Below are positions 10,946 through 23,854 of a stretch of 64,000 nucleotides of DNA, one piece after another. Below the pieces are notes generated by a model that had not been told where the DNA came from, did not search any database, and saw only the letters and a program-made list of their open reading frames with translations. The stretch comes from Ophthalmolycus amberensis (lineage: Eukaryota; Chordata; Actinopteri; Perciformes; Zoarcidae), in assembly GCA_024529925.1 (NCBI GenBank), contig JAFEUB010000786.1, positions 810,001 to 874,000 on the forward strand. The letters run 5' to 3'. The translations under genes were made by a program, and so were the position numbers. Each line of letters begins with the position of its first letter. Position 1 is the first letter of the stretch.

Positions 10946-13900
10946 AGTCTTGCCAATTGTGTTCGTGTTAAAGTAGAGCAGGAAGTCAAAAGCACCACGA
11001 GGTGGCGCCACATTCCCAGGGTGGAACTCTGCACGAGCTCCTGCCGAAAGATGCCATCAATCGTCAATCGTTTGATGGTGAATATTGACACGGTATGTAA
11101 TAGTTTGAACGCGTTGTGATTTAGCAACTCTGTGATATTTTTAAGACGGAAGTGGAATAGAGGCCATATTTGAATCCCGAGTACACTTAACAGTCGAAAA
11201 ACATAAACATCAAAACTCTTTAATGCTTCTCAAAGTAAACGAGATCAAAACGGACCAAAATTATTCAGGGGATTTAGTTTTTTTGGCAAAGCAGAGAAAG
11301 CTCATTTTACTGCAGTTACAATAAACCAAAAGTCCTTGAGGTATTCTGTCATAATCCTTAAAAACAAGACACTGACGATGACCATCATAGTGTGAGTGTG
11401 TTTTCTATGGTTGCTAGTTTACCAGCTGTGTTGCTGTGTGTAGCTCAGGTCCTCGTGTGGAGGCATCTATTCATTATCATTCCTCTGTGTCGGACCAGCT
11501 GCTCCCACAGTGGCGACAAGCCCTTATTAGAATGACTTGCTAATTACAGTACACACTTCCCAAAAACACATACACACACAGAAGGGGTAAGATGGGGGTA
11601 CCAACGACCAAGGGCCCCAAGCTGCAGGAGCATTGGGTTATGTTCGAGTTGTGGATGGGTGGACGCGGATGGTGATGGCGGCGAAGTGGGTGTGTAAGGG
11701 CACATTCCAATAGCTACAACCCAAAATGTGGTGATGTAAGGTTATGACGGCACATTAGGACAGGAGGGAAGGAGTCAAGGATGTTCCAGTAGACGAGGCA
11801 ATGCAGTTGCACAGATAAATCTATCCCGCCTTGCTTGAGCAGTTGCCATTTTCGTTTGGGGTCACGGAAAAATGCACCAAGCCGGAGGGACTATCTTATA
11901 GCTGCATGACAGAAAGTTCCATCTGCAGGGCTCCAGATAAACGCACCACTGAGGCGACCTCAGGTGGAGGTGCATCCGACGACACCGCCGATAAGCGGAA
12001 GTCACCCCTGGGTTCTTTCCCTCGATGGCCATCCGTTGAGAGGGTGGTGGTGCTGGGCGGGAGGGCTTTAAACAGCTGTCTTGTCAAAAGCAAACAGTGG
12101 CCGCGCTGTGACAAAGGCCCGTCGGTGCTGGAATGCCCCCCTTTTCACCGGGCGTAATCCCAGAACACACTGCTGTCGGAGCCCATCAGGCACCCGGGCC
12201 AGAGACGGGGCCTTCCTGCCCTTTGGAAAGCGGAGTTAGCAGCCAGAGGCAAGGCAGCTAGGGCAGAGGGAGGGGGGATGGAGGCGTACTGGTCAGGCTG
12301 ACGGCACTCTATTGCCACTGTTGTAGTAAAAGAAAAGAAAGAGTTGTGCTGACTGAGGGGATCTGGGAAGAGGGAGGAGTGCAGAGAAAGGGTGAGGAGG
12401 AGGGGGTTTAGTCAAGGTTCAAGTGCCTCGGAGATGGATCAAAGTAGCAGGAGTCTTTCTCAAAGGAGTAACTCTGGAAGTGTTGATTTGTTGGCTCTTT
12501 TTTATGCTCATGTTTCAATCAAAGAAGCTGCGCATTTGAAAAAAAAAAGATGTGAAACATGTAACATTTACATCCTCAAATGTGTCCATTGTGCTTTACC
12601 TCACTGTTCCTCGGCTGAGTCTCCTGCTATGACCTACTGTACAGTGAATGGCCTGACCAATAAGCCATAACAGGGATGCATTAGTGTGTTTTGCACAAGG
12701 CTGGGATATAGAAAAAATAAATAAAAAGTTCTAATATTGTGGAGCAAGGGCCTTATGAACATCTCTCAGGGTCAGAGTCAAGGTTTAGACACCACCTCTC
12801 CCTCCATGTTTAGTTAACTAGCCCACATATCACATTCAGGAGGAGGACAAACTGGCTTTTTCAAATTGGGCATCTTCTTTTCTGTCCGAAGCTGCTGCGA
12901 AAAACAGATGTATTTCCACATTATGTAAGTTGTCCTGTGTCTCGTGTTTAGAATGTTCGGCATTTACACATCACATAAGCAAACCCCCAAATTGTAGGAG
13001 AGTGTGGCTCAAAAAAAAAACTTCAAACGTAATTATACACATTAGTTGTCATTGTGCCCGTCGTTATCCCGTTTACACCACGGGGCGAAAAAACGTGAAG
13101 AATGCAGCAAGAATGTATCTGGATGGGTACGCGTTGCATCTTCATGGCACTTCTTCTTCTGACTGAAGTGCTGCGCGTAAACATTTGGTCAAACGGAGGG
13201 ATATACTTAAGCAGGGCTGGGCCCCTGGTAGTAATTGCAGAGGAGAGGGGTCAGAAATGCTAATGGTGGTCTGTGGGACATGCGGTGATGCAATAATAAA
13301 TATGCATGTTCGAAAATATGACAAGGTTGAGGGGGGGGGGGGGGAGGAGAAGAAATGACAGTATAGTAGTTTATTTTTTCATTTATGGACAGTGTACAGA
13401 GTATGCTGTGCTGCACTAATAACATCACCTGTTATTATAATAAATAAACACACAAACACAGAGACATAGAGAGAGAGAGAGAAGCCCTTTTTACTGGGAC
13501 CAGACGTGTCCTCTTCTTAAATCAGAAAGTGCCTGTTGACTGACTCCTGTTTTTTTTTTGTTAAAGAGAGGGCAGAGAAGGAAAGAAAAGAAGTGCAGAT
13601 CATGTTAACGAACACAGTGGGAGTAGCATGGCTGTATGCGGGTATCGTTCTATCGGATGGCTCTTGTGTGACGGTGATAGGATTTCTGAGCAGGGAGCAA
13701 GAGAAAGAGAAAACTTCTTTTCAGTTTTGGACGCAGAGGACAGAGAGAGCCACGGTGAAATCGTCCTAAATGGACGCCATGAGTCCCTTTAAGCGAGTAA
13801 AATAAACCATCAGAGGAGGCTCGCGCGAGGGAGTAGAAGACGTTTGATTGGGGAGACAAGCACCTGAGAAGAATCAATACCTGATATTCAACTTGACTTG

Positions 13901-14466
13901 CTGGTAGAAATGTTTTGATGACGGAAAAAGACGGGACAACACTGTAAAAACACAGATATATTGACTCAAGTGATTGGGTAGAATTTGGATGAACCAGTCT
14001 CAGTGTCTCCAGCCCTCGGAGCCATTTAAGGGGCCCCTGGCCGAGGGCCTCAACTGCCGTTTGGTGTTGTTTGACTGTTGGATACAATTAAGTGTGGCTA
14101 TATAGGTACATATACATAAGACATAAACGCTCAAAGGTAGAAAATGTATAAAGCAAAATAATATATTCATATATTTATACATTATGCATAAACAAATGCA
14201 CTTGCATTGATGGAGGTAGATAGCAGAGATTCAGAGGTAAAAAAAAAAAAAGGTACATAGATGCTGTTGTGCTTTGGAGGAGGATAAGTACACAACGTGG
14301 CCGTAAAAGTTAAATGAGAGAATTTTGCGGTGTGCTTAGTTAATAATGTGTACAGTACAGAGTATGAGGTGAGAGGAAGGGGTTGTGTGGGGGTGGAGGC
14401 GAGGGGGGGGTCAGGCTTGGTCGTCCCCTGCGTGCGCGTGGATGTCCGGCGGTTTTGTGTGTCGGC
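10946..14466. other. Intergenic DNA and presumed sbspon-like 3' UTR
   Basis: No exon-like or conserved coding segment was seen here. A reverse-strand AATAAA (TTTATT on the plus strand, about 13,369-13,374) would give the upstream-lying minus-strand gene a UTR of about 1.1 kb. A poly-G run lies at 13,331-13,344, a short GA array at about 13,470-13,482, and poly-A at about 14,240-14,251. The open frame at 11831-12157 has no recognisable similarity or exon signals. Confidence 0.45.
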
Positions 14467-17400
14467 TCACACGAAGAGCACAGAGTAGGGGGGACACCGG
14501 CAGCCCTCGGAGGACGACTCTCGCACCCAGGAGCCGTGACAGCCCGGCACCGCCGCCGCCGCCCAGAACGTTCTGGGAAGAGAGAGAGAGACCATTTAGA
14601 TGATTTCTTTTTCCATTATTATGACTAATGGATGCTTTTTATGAGTGCACACTTCTCTAATGTATGTTGAAGGCAATGATTACTTTATTAATGACCAGCT
14701 ACTCCGGTTTGACAATCCTTCACAGATTGATGCCCTGTCGAACTAATACGCTGTTACTAACTGCACAACTAACAAAGGAATACGATTTTTTAATCATATT
14801 TTAGTCCACATTAACTAAGTCCATATTCATATGTTCGGCTACAGAGTACAAAGTGTCACACCATCTGTGTTAAGGAAGTTTCCCTTTCAGATCCCATAGA
14901 TGTGTGTCTGTGAGCTCATCATTCAACATGCTGAACCTTTAACTGCATGCAAAGACATACATTCGTTAGTTCCCTTTTGGTGCCTTGCTCATGGGCATGT
15001 TCGCCTCCTGGTTTTCTCCAGCCAGTCTGCAGATGGCTGCGCTCCATTAAAAGCTATACCCTGCACTAAAGTGAAAAACTGCTGAGACGCGTGATGGATG
15101 AACCCGTCTTTAGTTGTTCCGTGGGGGCGTTGGGTTTACCTGGTGCTCTCCAGGCCGTCGCCTCCACAGCGGTCGGACTTTGACATGGCGTCGCTCTGAC
15201 ACTCGGCACAGACCAGCCTCTCTCTCACCAGCTGAGCGCTCCACAGTTTGAGTTTGCACACCGCGCTGGCCTGTTTCACCCGCAGGTACACACAGTAGCT
15301 GCAAGCAGAGCGAAGAGAGAGAGGGAGGGGCAGGAAAAGTGTCAAAAATCATTTGCAGCCAATTTTATTCTCATATCTGGTATAAAAAAAAAAAATGTAA
15401 ATATTGGGGTCATAGGGTCAAATCACACATTTCTCGGCTCAGAAACGGAGAACAGAGCAGGTGCTGCTAACGGAGCTCTGTAGCCAAGAAGCTAAACATT
15501 TGATATTCTTTGGATTGAGTTTTAGGGAGTTCACTTTAGGACTTCACAAAACAAAATAGGATAATGGGAAACATCCAGATGAAGACACCAGCCAGGTTTG
15601 AAAACTTTTGAAACTTCCCAACCCTTGAAGTAGTTCAAGAGTAAAAAACAACAACAACCCAAAGGCATCTCGATTGCTGAAAGCCAAGCGGTGACCCCGA
15701 CCCAGAAAGCTGTGCCCGATCACAACGGCAGCCAGACGAAAGAGAAAATCTAAACTTCACGATAAGAGATGTGTAACATTTTGAAGGTGACCCAGCGGTG
15801 TCACTGTCACCTAGTGTGGTGTCAACATAGCTTACTGGGATCTCTGCTTGTCACTTTGAACTGTAGGGCACTATTTATTTCGTCTCCGATTCAGTCAGCT
15901 GTGGCAAAACAACCATCTCCAGTGGGGTGGTTTGTTAAAAGTGTTTTTTTTAATTATTTCTCAGAGTGAGTCTTGACTTTGTCCGACAGTAACACTGGAA
16001 AGTGTCTTCTTTCATTTTTAAAGCTCTTGCAACAATATTATTGCTTTGCAACTAGGCAAACACAACCAGAGCAGAAATACATCGATAGAAAAGTAAGAAA
16101 ATTAACAATAAATGCTTGATAGATTCCATCAGCAATTTTCATTAGTATATATACCTTTGGGATTATTTTAAAATGAGGCTGAATTGACATTTATGAGGGG
16201 ATTTTTCCCTCCCGGCTTCAACTTGTTCGTGCTGCAGAACCTCATACCACTAAAATACTCTCCTAAAAAAAACACCTTTATGTCTTAACCCCTGAACGAT
16301 TTGAACACGGCACGTTAAAGCGTCTGAACACCCGCGCAGGTGTTTTCAGTTATTCTGGCTGATTAAACCTTGGCTCGGGTTGAGAAGTTATTCACAAATC
16401 TACCAATGAGAGTGACAGAGGTGTGATATGTCCCGCCCCCTAACAGGTGCAAGAAAGCTCACATGGGCACATGGGAAGATGTCAGCCTGCACACGCCCCC
16501 CCCCCCCCACACACACACACACACACACACAGTCCTGAGAAGAGGTCTAGTCATCCAGGTGAAATGGAAAACACCTGCATGGGTGTTCAGAGGATTTAAA
16601 GTCACAACTACATAACCGCCTTTTTGAAACTTACACATCATCGGCTAACTTCACAGATAATAAGATCCAAAGACAACTACCGATCGTCATTTCTTGTCAT
16701 CTTAACCCCTCGGTCCCTGGGTCACCCGGGGGCCTATCAGCGGGCAGACATCAGATGTCTGTGTGAAATCCCCTCTAATTCTGTGTCACGCACAGCAACG
16801 TTTATGAGTAATGCGCTTCCAATCCCCCCCGCTGCTTTGTATTTCAGTCAAAACAAAGGTATCCGATGTCTATTTTAATCAGTGTGAAAGGCTGGAAAAC
16901 CAGCAGTGATTTTATTCCCTACACGGTCTCTTGATTGTTCCAGCTACAAAAAAAGACTACATCTGCATTCAGCTCTGATCAAAGACGCCATCCACGTGGG
17001 GGGGGAGGGGGGTGGGGGGCTCTCACATGGATCACGGCGGCCCTATCAGCGAAAGGTCAGCTTGTGATGTGACTATTCACATATTCACAGTCAAAGCAAT
17101 TTCAAGGCTCCGCGGGCTAAGGCAGCCTTGGACTTGGTCTGCGTTCTCCAATCCTTCTTAGCACAAAGTTGATCCTCAAGTGACCTTTAAAACTCAGTCA
17201 AAACAGAGGTAACAGAACATGATATGAACCTGAAGTTAAAAAGAGGTCTTGAAGCTGGAACAGAAGAGATTTAATGCCAATAAAATGATTGCTGGCAGAA
17301 AAGCCGCGTATTGCTGGTTGTACTTATAGTCATGAGTAGGAGTTGTGCTTTCAAAGATATGCTTTTGAAATATTGATAGCATTTTGGAAAAGGAGCTCTT

Positions 17401-19041
17401 CGGTTGCTGTAAATCTTAATCTCTGCACAGCTTCAATCTAAGCTCCACCCATTTCAGCTGTAATTACCCCCTCCCTCAGTCAGTATAGCAGTCTGTGTGT
17501 GTTTGCTTGCAGTCTGATAATGAAGGCCTTACCTGGCCTTCTCCTCCTTCAGCAGCATGTGTGGTCGCCTCCAAGGGTCCTTGAAGTTCCTCTTATAAGA
17601 ATCCGGCAGGATCTTTGCCACCTCTGCAGGTTAGGGTGGACACCATAAAATAGATTTCAGAAAGGTCAGTGGAAGTATAAACACATCCCGCATTTCTCAT
17701 CCCGTCATTTCCATGAATAGAAATGACTGGTTGTATCAAATGACTCAAAGTGTTGGTGTTGCTGGTGTTTTATTACTGGGAACTGGATGATTCAACAGCA
17801 AGGAGCTCAACAGAGATGATGCAGCTGGAGATGTTAATGTTAACAAGATGGTACCGCAGAGAACACTGAGACACCAAATGTATTATGTAACAGAGTTCAG
17901 AGCGGGAGTGCCTGCGTAGGTGCAAGCGTAAACGAACGCACGCAGGGAGTGGAAAAGGTCAGGGTCTGACCTTTCGCGGTGCTGCATATGGCGTTGTTCC
18001 CGAAGCATCCCCGGCGCTGTTTGAGGTCCGGACAGGGCGTGCCTCCATTCCTAGGGGGGACGGACACTTGGCGACTCCTCTCCGTGCTGCCAACTCCGCA
18101 CGGGGACGTGCACGACGACCAGGGGCCCCACGATCCCACCACGCAGTCAATGGCTGCTGGGGGAAGCAGGGGGACAGAGAGCGATCAGCTGAGGGTTTTA
18201 CAGACACGTCAGAAGAAAAATGCGCTGGGGGGGGGGGGGGTCAGAAAATTAAGGGGTGCACCAATCTGACTTTTCACGTTTCGATACCAATAGTGATACA
18301 TAGGTTTCAGGTATCGGCTGTTCTGTGCAGTGTTCAATCAATAAGCTGTAAACCTCGCTGTGTGGAATGGACCGGGACGATTCTTTCATGTGTGAGCCAA
18401 CGCCAGGCTTGACTTAAACACTGCTTTCCAAAATTTGTAAAACTAAATGTAACAAATAAATATACAAATGTATTGTTATTTATTAGAATAATTGTATTCC
18501 AAACCAGATCGGCCTATTGTCACCGATATCAATCAAGCTATTGGATTCAGTTTCAGACCGATATCTGTATCGTTGTATCTCAATAACATTTATTATTCAT
18601 TAATTAACGAGAAAAATACAATGGAGTTACATACAGAAAAGCTCAAGTGCATTTTGAGAAGGTTTAAGAGAAGATTTAAGAGCATCAGGGTAGAAAATAA
18701 AGAAAGATATCTCACCAGCTGTCAACAAAATGGTCGAATTCTGAAAAAATATGAACTGATCTTTACCCCAGAGGTATAGTTGCAAACGTTCCCCTAATCT
18801 CTATTGCCGTGCTCAACCGCATGGCTGAGAGTGTGAGCTGCAACACACACACACCTAGATATGGAGTTGCATAATATTGCGGCAAGGCATTTTGTGGGCG
18901 GGAAAACGAGTGACCGGGTCATTAGCGTCTGCCCCAGACTCAGGAAGTCTGTGACCCGGGGTCACATGTGTGTGGGGCCGTTTAAATGAGGGGCTAATTT
19001 TGTATCCTGTCCTCTCTCTGCTTTCCCTCTGCCACACATTT

Positions 19042-19076
<35 letters not shown>

Positions 19077-19672
19077 CAAATGCAGCACACCACATAAACA
19101 CAGCAGCAGCCACAATCAGGCTTCCCGTTCTGTAGGCCGATTTAGCCAATTACATCGGGCTAAGAGGAAGCTGTATTAGTTAGATGGCTGCACTGATCAA
19201 AGCTCAGAGTCTCCAGCGGTAATCAAGCTTCGTCCAGTGCAGACATTTAATAGCGGCAGACATTTAACAGCCTTGTTTTAGGGGAGGAAGTGCCCACTCC
19301 ATAAACACACAAAAAAACAACGCACAAATGAATATGAAGATAGAACTCTTTATTCAAAAAGCCTGATGTTGGAGCAGAGCTTTTGATTCTTATATTTTCT
19401 TAATTGTAGACAGTACAAATACAATGAGAGCAGGTGCACACAGCTTGGAGCTCTTAGATGTTCATGGTGAAATTATACGGAGGGAGTTGATAAATATACC
19501 ATAACTGAATATAATCCTCCTTCGCCGTTTAATTTAGTTTACTCTTTCTTTATAACATCCCTCTCTTTCTCCTGTTCACACACACACACACACACACACC
19601 ATGCAGCACAATGCTGCAAGTGAATAAGTACGTGTGTGTGTGAACAAGAGAAATAGAGAAAAAGAGAGAGAG

Positions 19673-19727
<55 letters not shown>

Positions 19728-19875
19728 TCAAAGTGCCGCCTGTTCGATTCATTCCCATGGTCCCGTTGGAGTTTTGGGGAGGGGGGGCTGTTTCAGTGAC
19801 ACAGCCGATCCACAAAGCCACTGAGGAATCTCTGCATTCCTGCACATTAGTGCTGCCCTCGCCTTTCCCAGATCA

Positions 19876-19920
<45 letters not shown>

Positions 19921-22900
19921 TCGAAAACAATTTCTGGCAGAAAAAAAACCACCCGCTCGGGCTCATTCCACCCTCAGTCATCACACACAGACACACACGT
20001 ATCAGCTTCTGTTGCCTCCTCCGCCTCTTCTTATCCCCACTCCTCGCCTTTCCTTCCCTCGTCCGCATCCTGTGACGTTCACACGGGGGCAGTTTCAATG
20101 ACGCTATTTTGTCTTTCTCATAGTGGGAAAAAAATACACGAGCAAGCAGGTCAGGGGGTGGGGTGCAATGAAACCTGTAGGTTCAGCAAGTTCCCGCACC
20201 CGAGGGGGAAACTATTACCACCTTTGATCGACACACCACACACACACACACCAACAGGACTGAGGCCCTGTCTGAAAGTCTCAGACCTGTTGGCCTCGAG
20301 CCACCAGAGGTCAGAAGGCAATTACCAAACCGTGGTGGTCCCCCGGCTCTGTTTCTGGTACCACCAGTGCGACAGTCCCACCACCCACACGCTAACCCTG
20401 CTGACAGCCTGACACAGCCTGACCCACAGAGCTCACAGACACTGTTGCCCCCCCCCCACCCCCGTCCCCGTCCCCCATTGTTGATGAGAAAGTCCCCTCT
20501 CAGAAAGCACGCCACCACCTTCTGACCTCCCAGTAAAGGAAACAAATGGCACGCGTTGTCAGCATGTTTGGCTTTTGTCTTTACGATCGGCTGGTAAGTT
20601 TTTACAGAGTGTTTTCAAGTACTTTAAAGTAAGTTTCCCCTCAAAGGAGGCGTGTTTTATCCGCCACTGACACCAGATCTGTATTCTTTCATCTTCTGGA
20701 GCACAAGGTCCATTTTATACAGTGACCTTTGACACACTAAAAAACTGATACTAGCTACAGAATCTACTAAACTTTAATGCCAAAAAATAGCTATTTAACT
20801 TTGGAAATTCTTATTGATTTAGGCTCAGTTTGAAAAATACGATTAGGTTTATAAATTAGGTTTTAGCAACAATTTAATCAAATCTGATCAAACCACATTG
20901 ACGTTCTGATGAAGCTTCTTGAGTGTAAAACTCTTAAGGAATGCTAATTAAAGGGGCATCTTCACTGATTTTAAACAACAAAGTCTGTTTACAGGTCTTT
21001 ACACTTTTAGACATTAAAGCCTTAAATAGGATGGTTTAACACATCTATATTAAAATATGATGAGATAAATATGGGTTAATGGCAGTATGGCTTTTTCTTC
21101 CCCTGGCAGTTAGCATAGCTTCAAACAAATGCCAATTAAACGAACCAAACCACTCAATGTGTAACCAACATCAGCACTTTTATCTCCTCACTTGTCAGCC
21201 AATCTCCAGTCACACTTGTGACAGTGAGATAATGTCCTATCGGCATTCCTTCGCTTTCTCTTTCACTCTCCCTTAAGTCTGCTTCCATTTTAAGGGTTTC
21301 AATAACAAAAGACTTATCAGACCCGCCCGCCCCAATTTGCTTTATCTTCACCTCCCTTGACCACTTTGTCCCGCGCTCGCCCCTTGTTCTTTCTCCCCCA
21401 TCTGCCTCCTTTATTTTTTGGTCCCTTTTTATTTTCACCCTCCCACCCCTTGTCCTCTTCCTCAAACTCCTCTCTGATGGGACCCAGATGTCCAGCTGCT
21501 CCAGAGGACCACAACGCCCACCAAAGCTCCCTCCGCACGTAGACAGAGCTGGGCCTCGGTCCCATCAGACAAGCCTTACAACGTTGGGCAAAACAAGGGA
21601 GAAGCCTGTTAATAGGGGAGAGGGACACGGGACTGAGCCCTAATAACGGGTTAGCACATAAATGTTTCCTGTAGACACCTTGAAGAGAGCAGCCAAGCAA
21701 AGCAACTAATTTAAAGGAGACGTTACAAACACAGCTGAGACAGATTTTCAGTTTGAGAATTGCACAACCTAAAGAAGTATTCGCCAAGCATGGCCTCCCA
21801 ACACTTTTTGTTATAAGAATGATAAGAACTAAAGGCCTGCATAGTACACAGACAGAAGAATTCACAATTCACAATGCCGACTCCACTTCTTAACAACTAT
21901 AAAACAAAAGAAACCAAAAAAACAAAACAAATGAGACAGAAAATGTGCTAACGCTAGCATGCTATTAGCTCACCGTAACAATACTAACCCACTGTTGCTA
22001 ATGTAGCGTTCACATATTTAGTTTGCCATGTTAGCGTGCTAACATTTGCCAATTAAGATACACGGGGTTGACCTGATGACACTAGAGGAAAAGATCACCA
22101 ACGTTATCGCAATTCATGATGCGAAGAACATGAATGTGTGTACCAACTTTCATGTTAATCCATCTAATAGTTGCTGACAAACCAATTTCATTCCTAAACC
22201 AGAAACGTCAACCTCACGGTGGCTTTAGAGGACAATGTCAGGGGGGATCACCAAAGTCAGTGGATTCATCCTCTGGGGAGCACAAATTGTACATCGCAAT
22301 TCATCTAATAGTTGCTGGGAAGTTTCAGTAAAGTTATTGGATTGACAGACCAACATTATCACTCATACAGCGGCATGGCTAAAAATGTATTGGTATCTAA
22401 GCAGGCACTTGCTCTTAAAGGGTTGGTTCGCCTAAAAGAAAACACTTTCTTATGAATCACTATCTTGCCATGCAATTCATCTTGGTTTAATTTGTCCATG
22501 ATTTTGCGATATCCATCTTTTCTGACACAGATTGAATTTATTTGGAAAAAAAAATACATTCAAATGTCCTTGTGATAAGTTGTATTTGCAACTACTTGCT
22601 ACTGAAGTAATAGTTCCTGTATGAAAACTGTTAACACCCTCCAAGTTTGAAATGGAATACATTATTTGTGTGTTCTAGTCAAGGTTAACACCAGATGAAG
22701 AGCGTCAAATTAACAACCAATCTAGCATGGTGCGTGCAGCACGCGAATACCAGGAGAAACTGGGCGGCCAACAGCTGGCGCGTTTCAGCCAAGCCGGGGG
22801 AAATCATCCACCACTCTAGAGGTTACAGAAAGAACGGGAGGGGGGAAGCAAGGGAAGTAAAAATAGGGAGTGAACGTCGTTGGAGAGATGCAAACATTGT

Positions 22901-23808
22901 GGCACGACAGCGCACCATGGAGAGGAAGAGAAGCAGAGCTGCCTGAAGGAAAGAGAGAGATGAAGGATGAGCAGACCTCTGGTGTATGTGAGGCAGAGGC
23001 TACAATACGTCTTCCTGCTGAAGTGAGAACTACCAGGCGCCACAGAAGGAGAGGAGAGGAGCTGCCCCTTCCAACCGCCCGTGGGCCAGTTTCCTCTCCC
23101 GAGTATGTGAAGAGGAATGAGCAATTAGAGACTCACCGTAGGGCTGACACAGAAATAATGTACTAGACAACTCCCACCTTGGATTTCAAGTTTCTGTAAA
23201 CAACCCGTATAGCTCCCTATAATAATCAAATAGAAAGGAGAGGAAAGTCTCATATGCCTTACTGAAGAGGCAACATTGAACTCTGCTGTAGAATCCTCCA
23301 TCAGCGCAGAAATACACATCTTCTCCGCCTCTTCTCCGGCTCTCCATTGATGCATTCCTCCCTATATTTGTCAAATAACGAAACCAAAGATGGATGCTCC
23401 TCATTGCTTATGAGACGTTTCAATTTCTGCTTTTGTCAATTTATTTGCAGGAGTGAGAAAAGTGCACAAACGACATATCATGCTAATTTTCAGGTTTATA
23501 TTTATATTTTAGGTGTCTACTAGAACATCTTTACATGCTTTCATGTTCAGAAAACACATTTGTTTTCTCATACTGTCCATCTGAATATACCTGTATTCAC
23601 TCTCTGTGTGAAACGCTCCGTTTTTTGTGCCTGTCTCTTTAAGCCTCCTCTTTAAGCCTCCTCCCGAAAAACAGCCTAGTCTGCTCTGATTGGCAGGTGA
23701 GTGAGGACAGTTTAGTTTATGGGTTGGTAGTATAGACCAGTGGTTCTCAACTGGTCTGGCTGCGGGACCCACCATCACCCCTTAATGACAAGCCGGGACC
23801 CACTACCC

Positions 23809-23854
<46 letters not shown>

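Noticed and set aside
11831..12157. 108-aa plus-strand open frame between snap29 and the sbspon-like gene
   Set aside because: No recognisable domain, no neighbouring exon in phase, and located in presumed UTR or intergenic DNA.
21317..21865. 182-aa minus-strand frame in sbspon-like intron 1
   Set aside because: Lys/Gly/Glu-rich low complexity at one end, no family match, no flanking splice sites that make sense.
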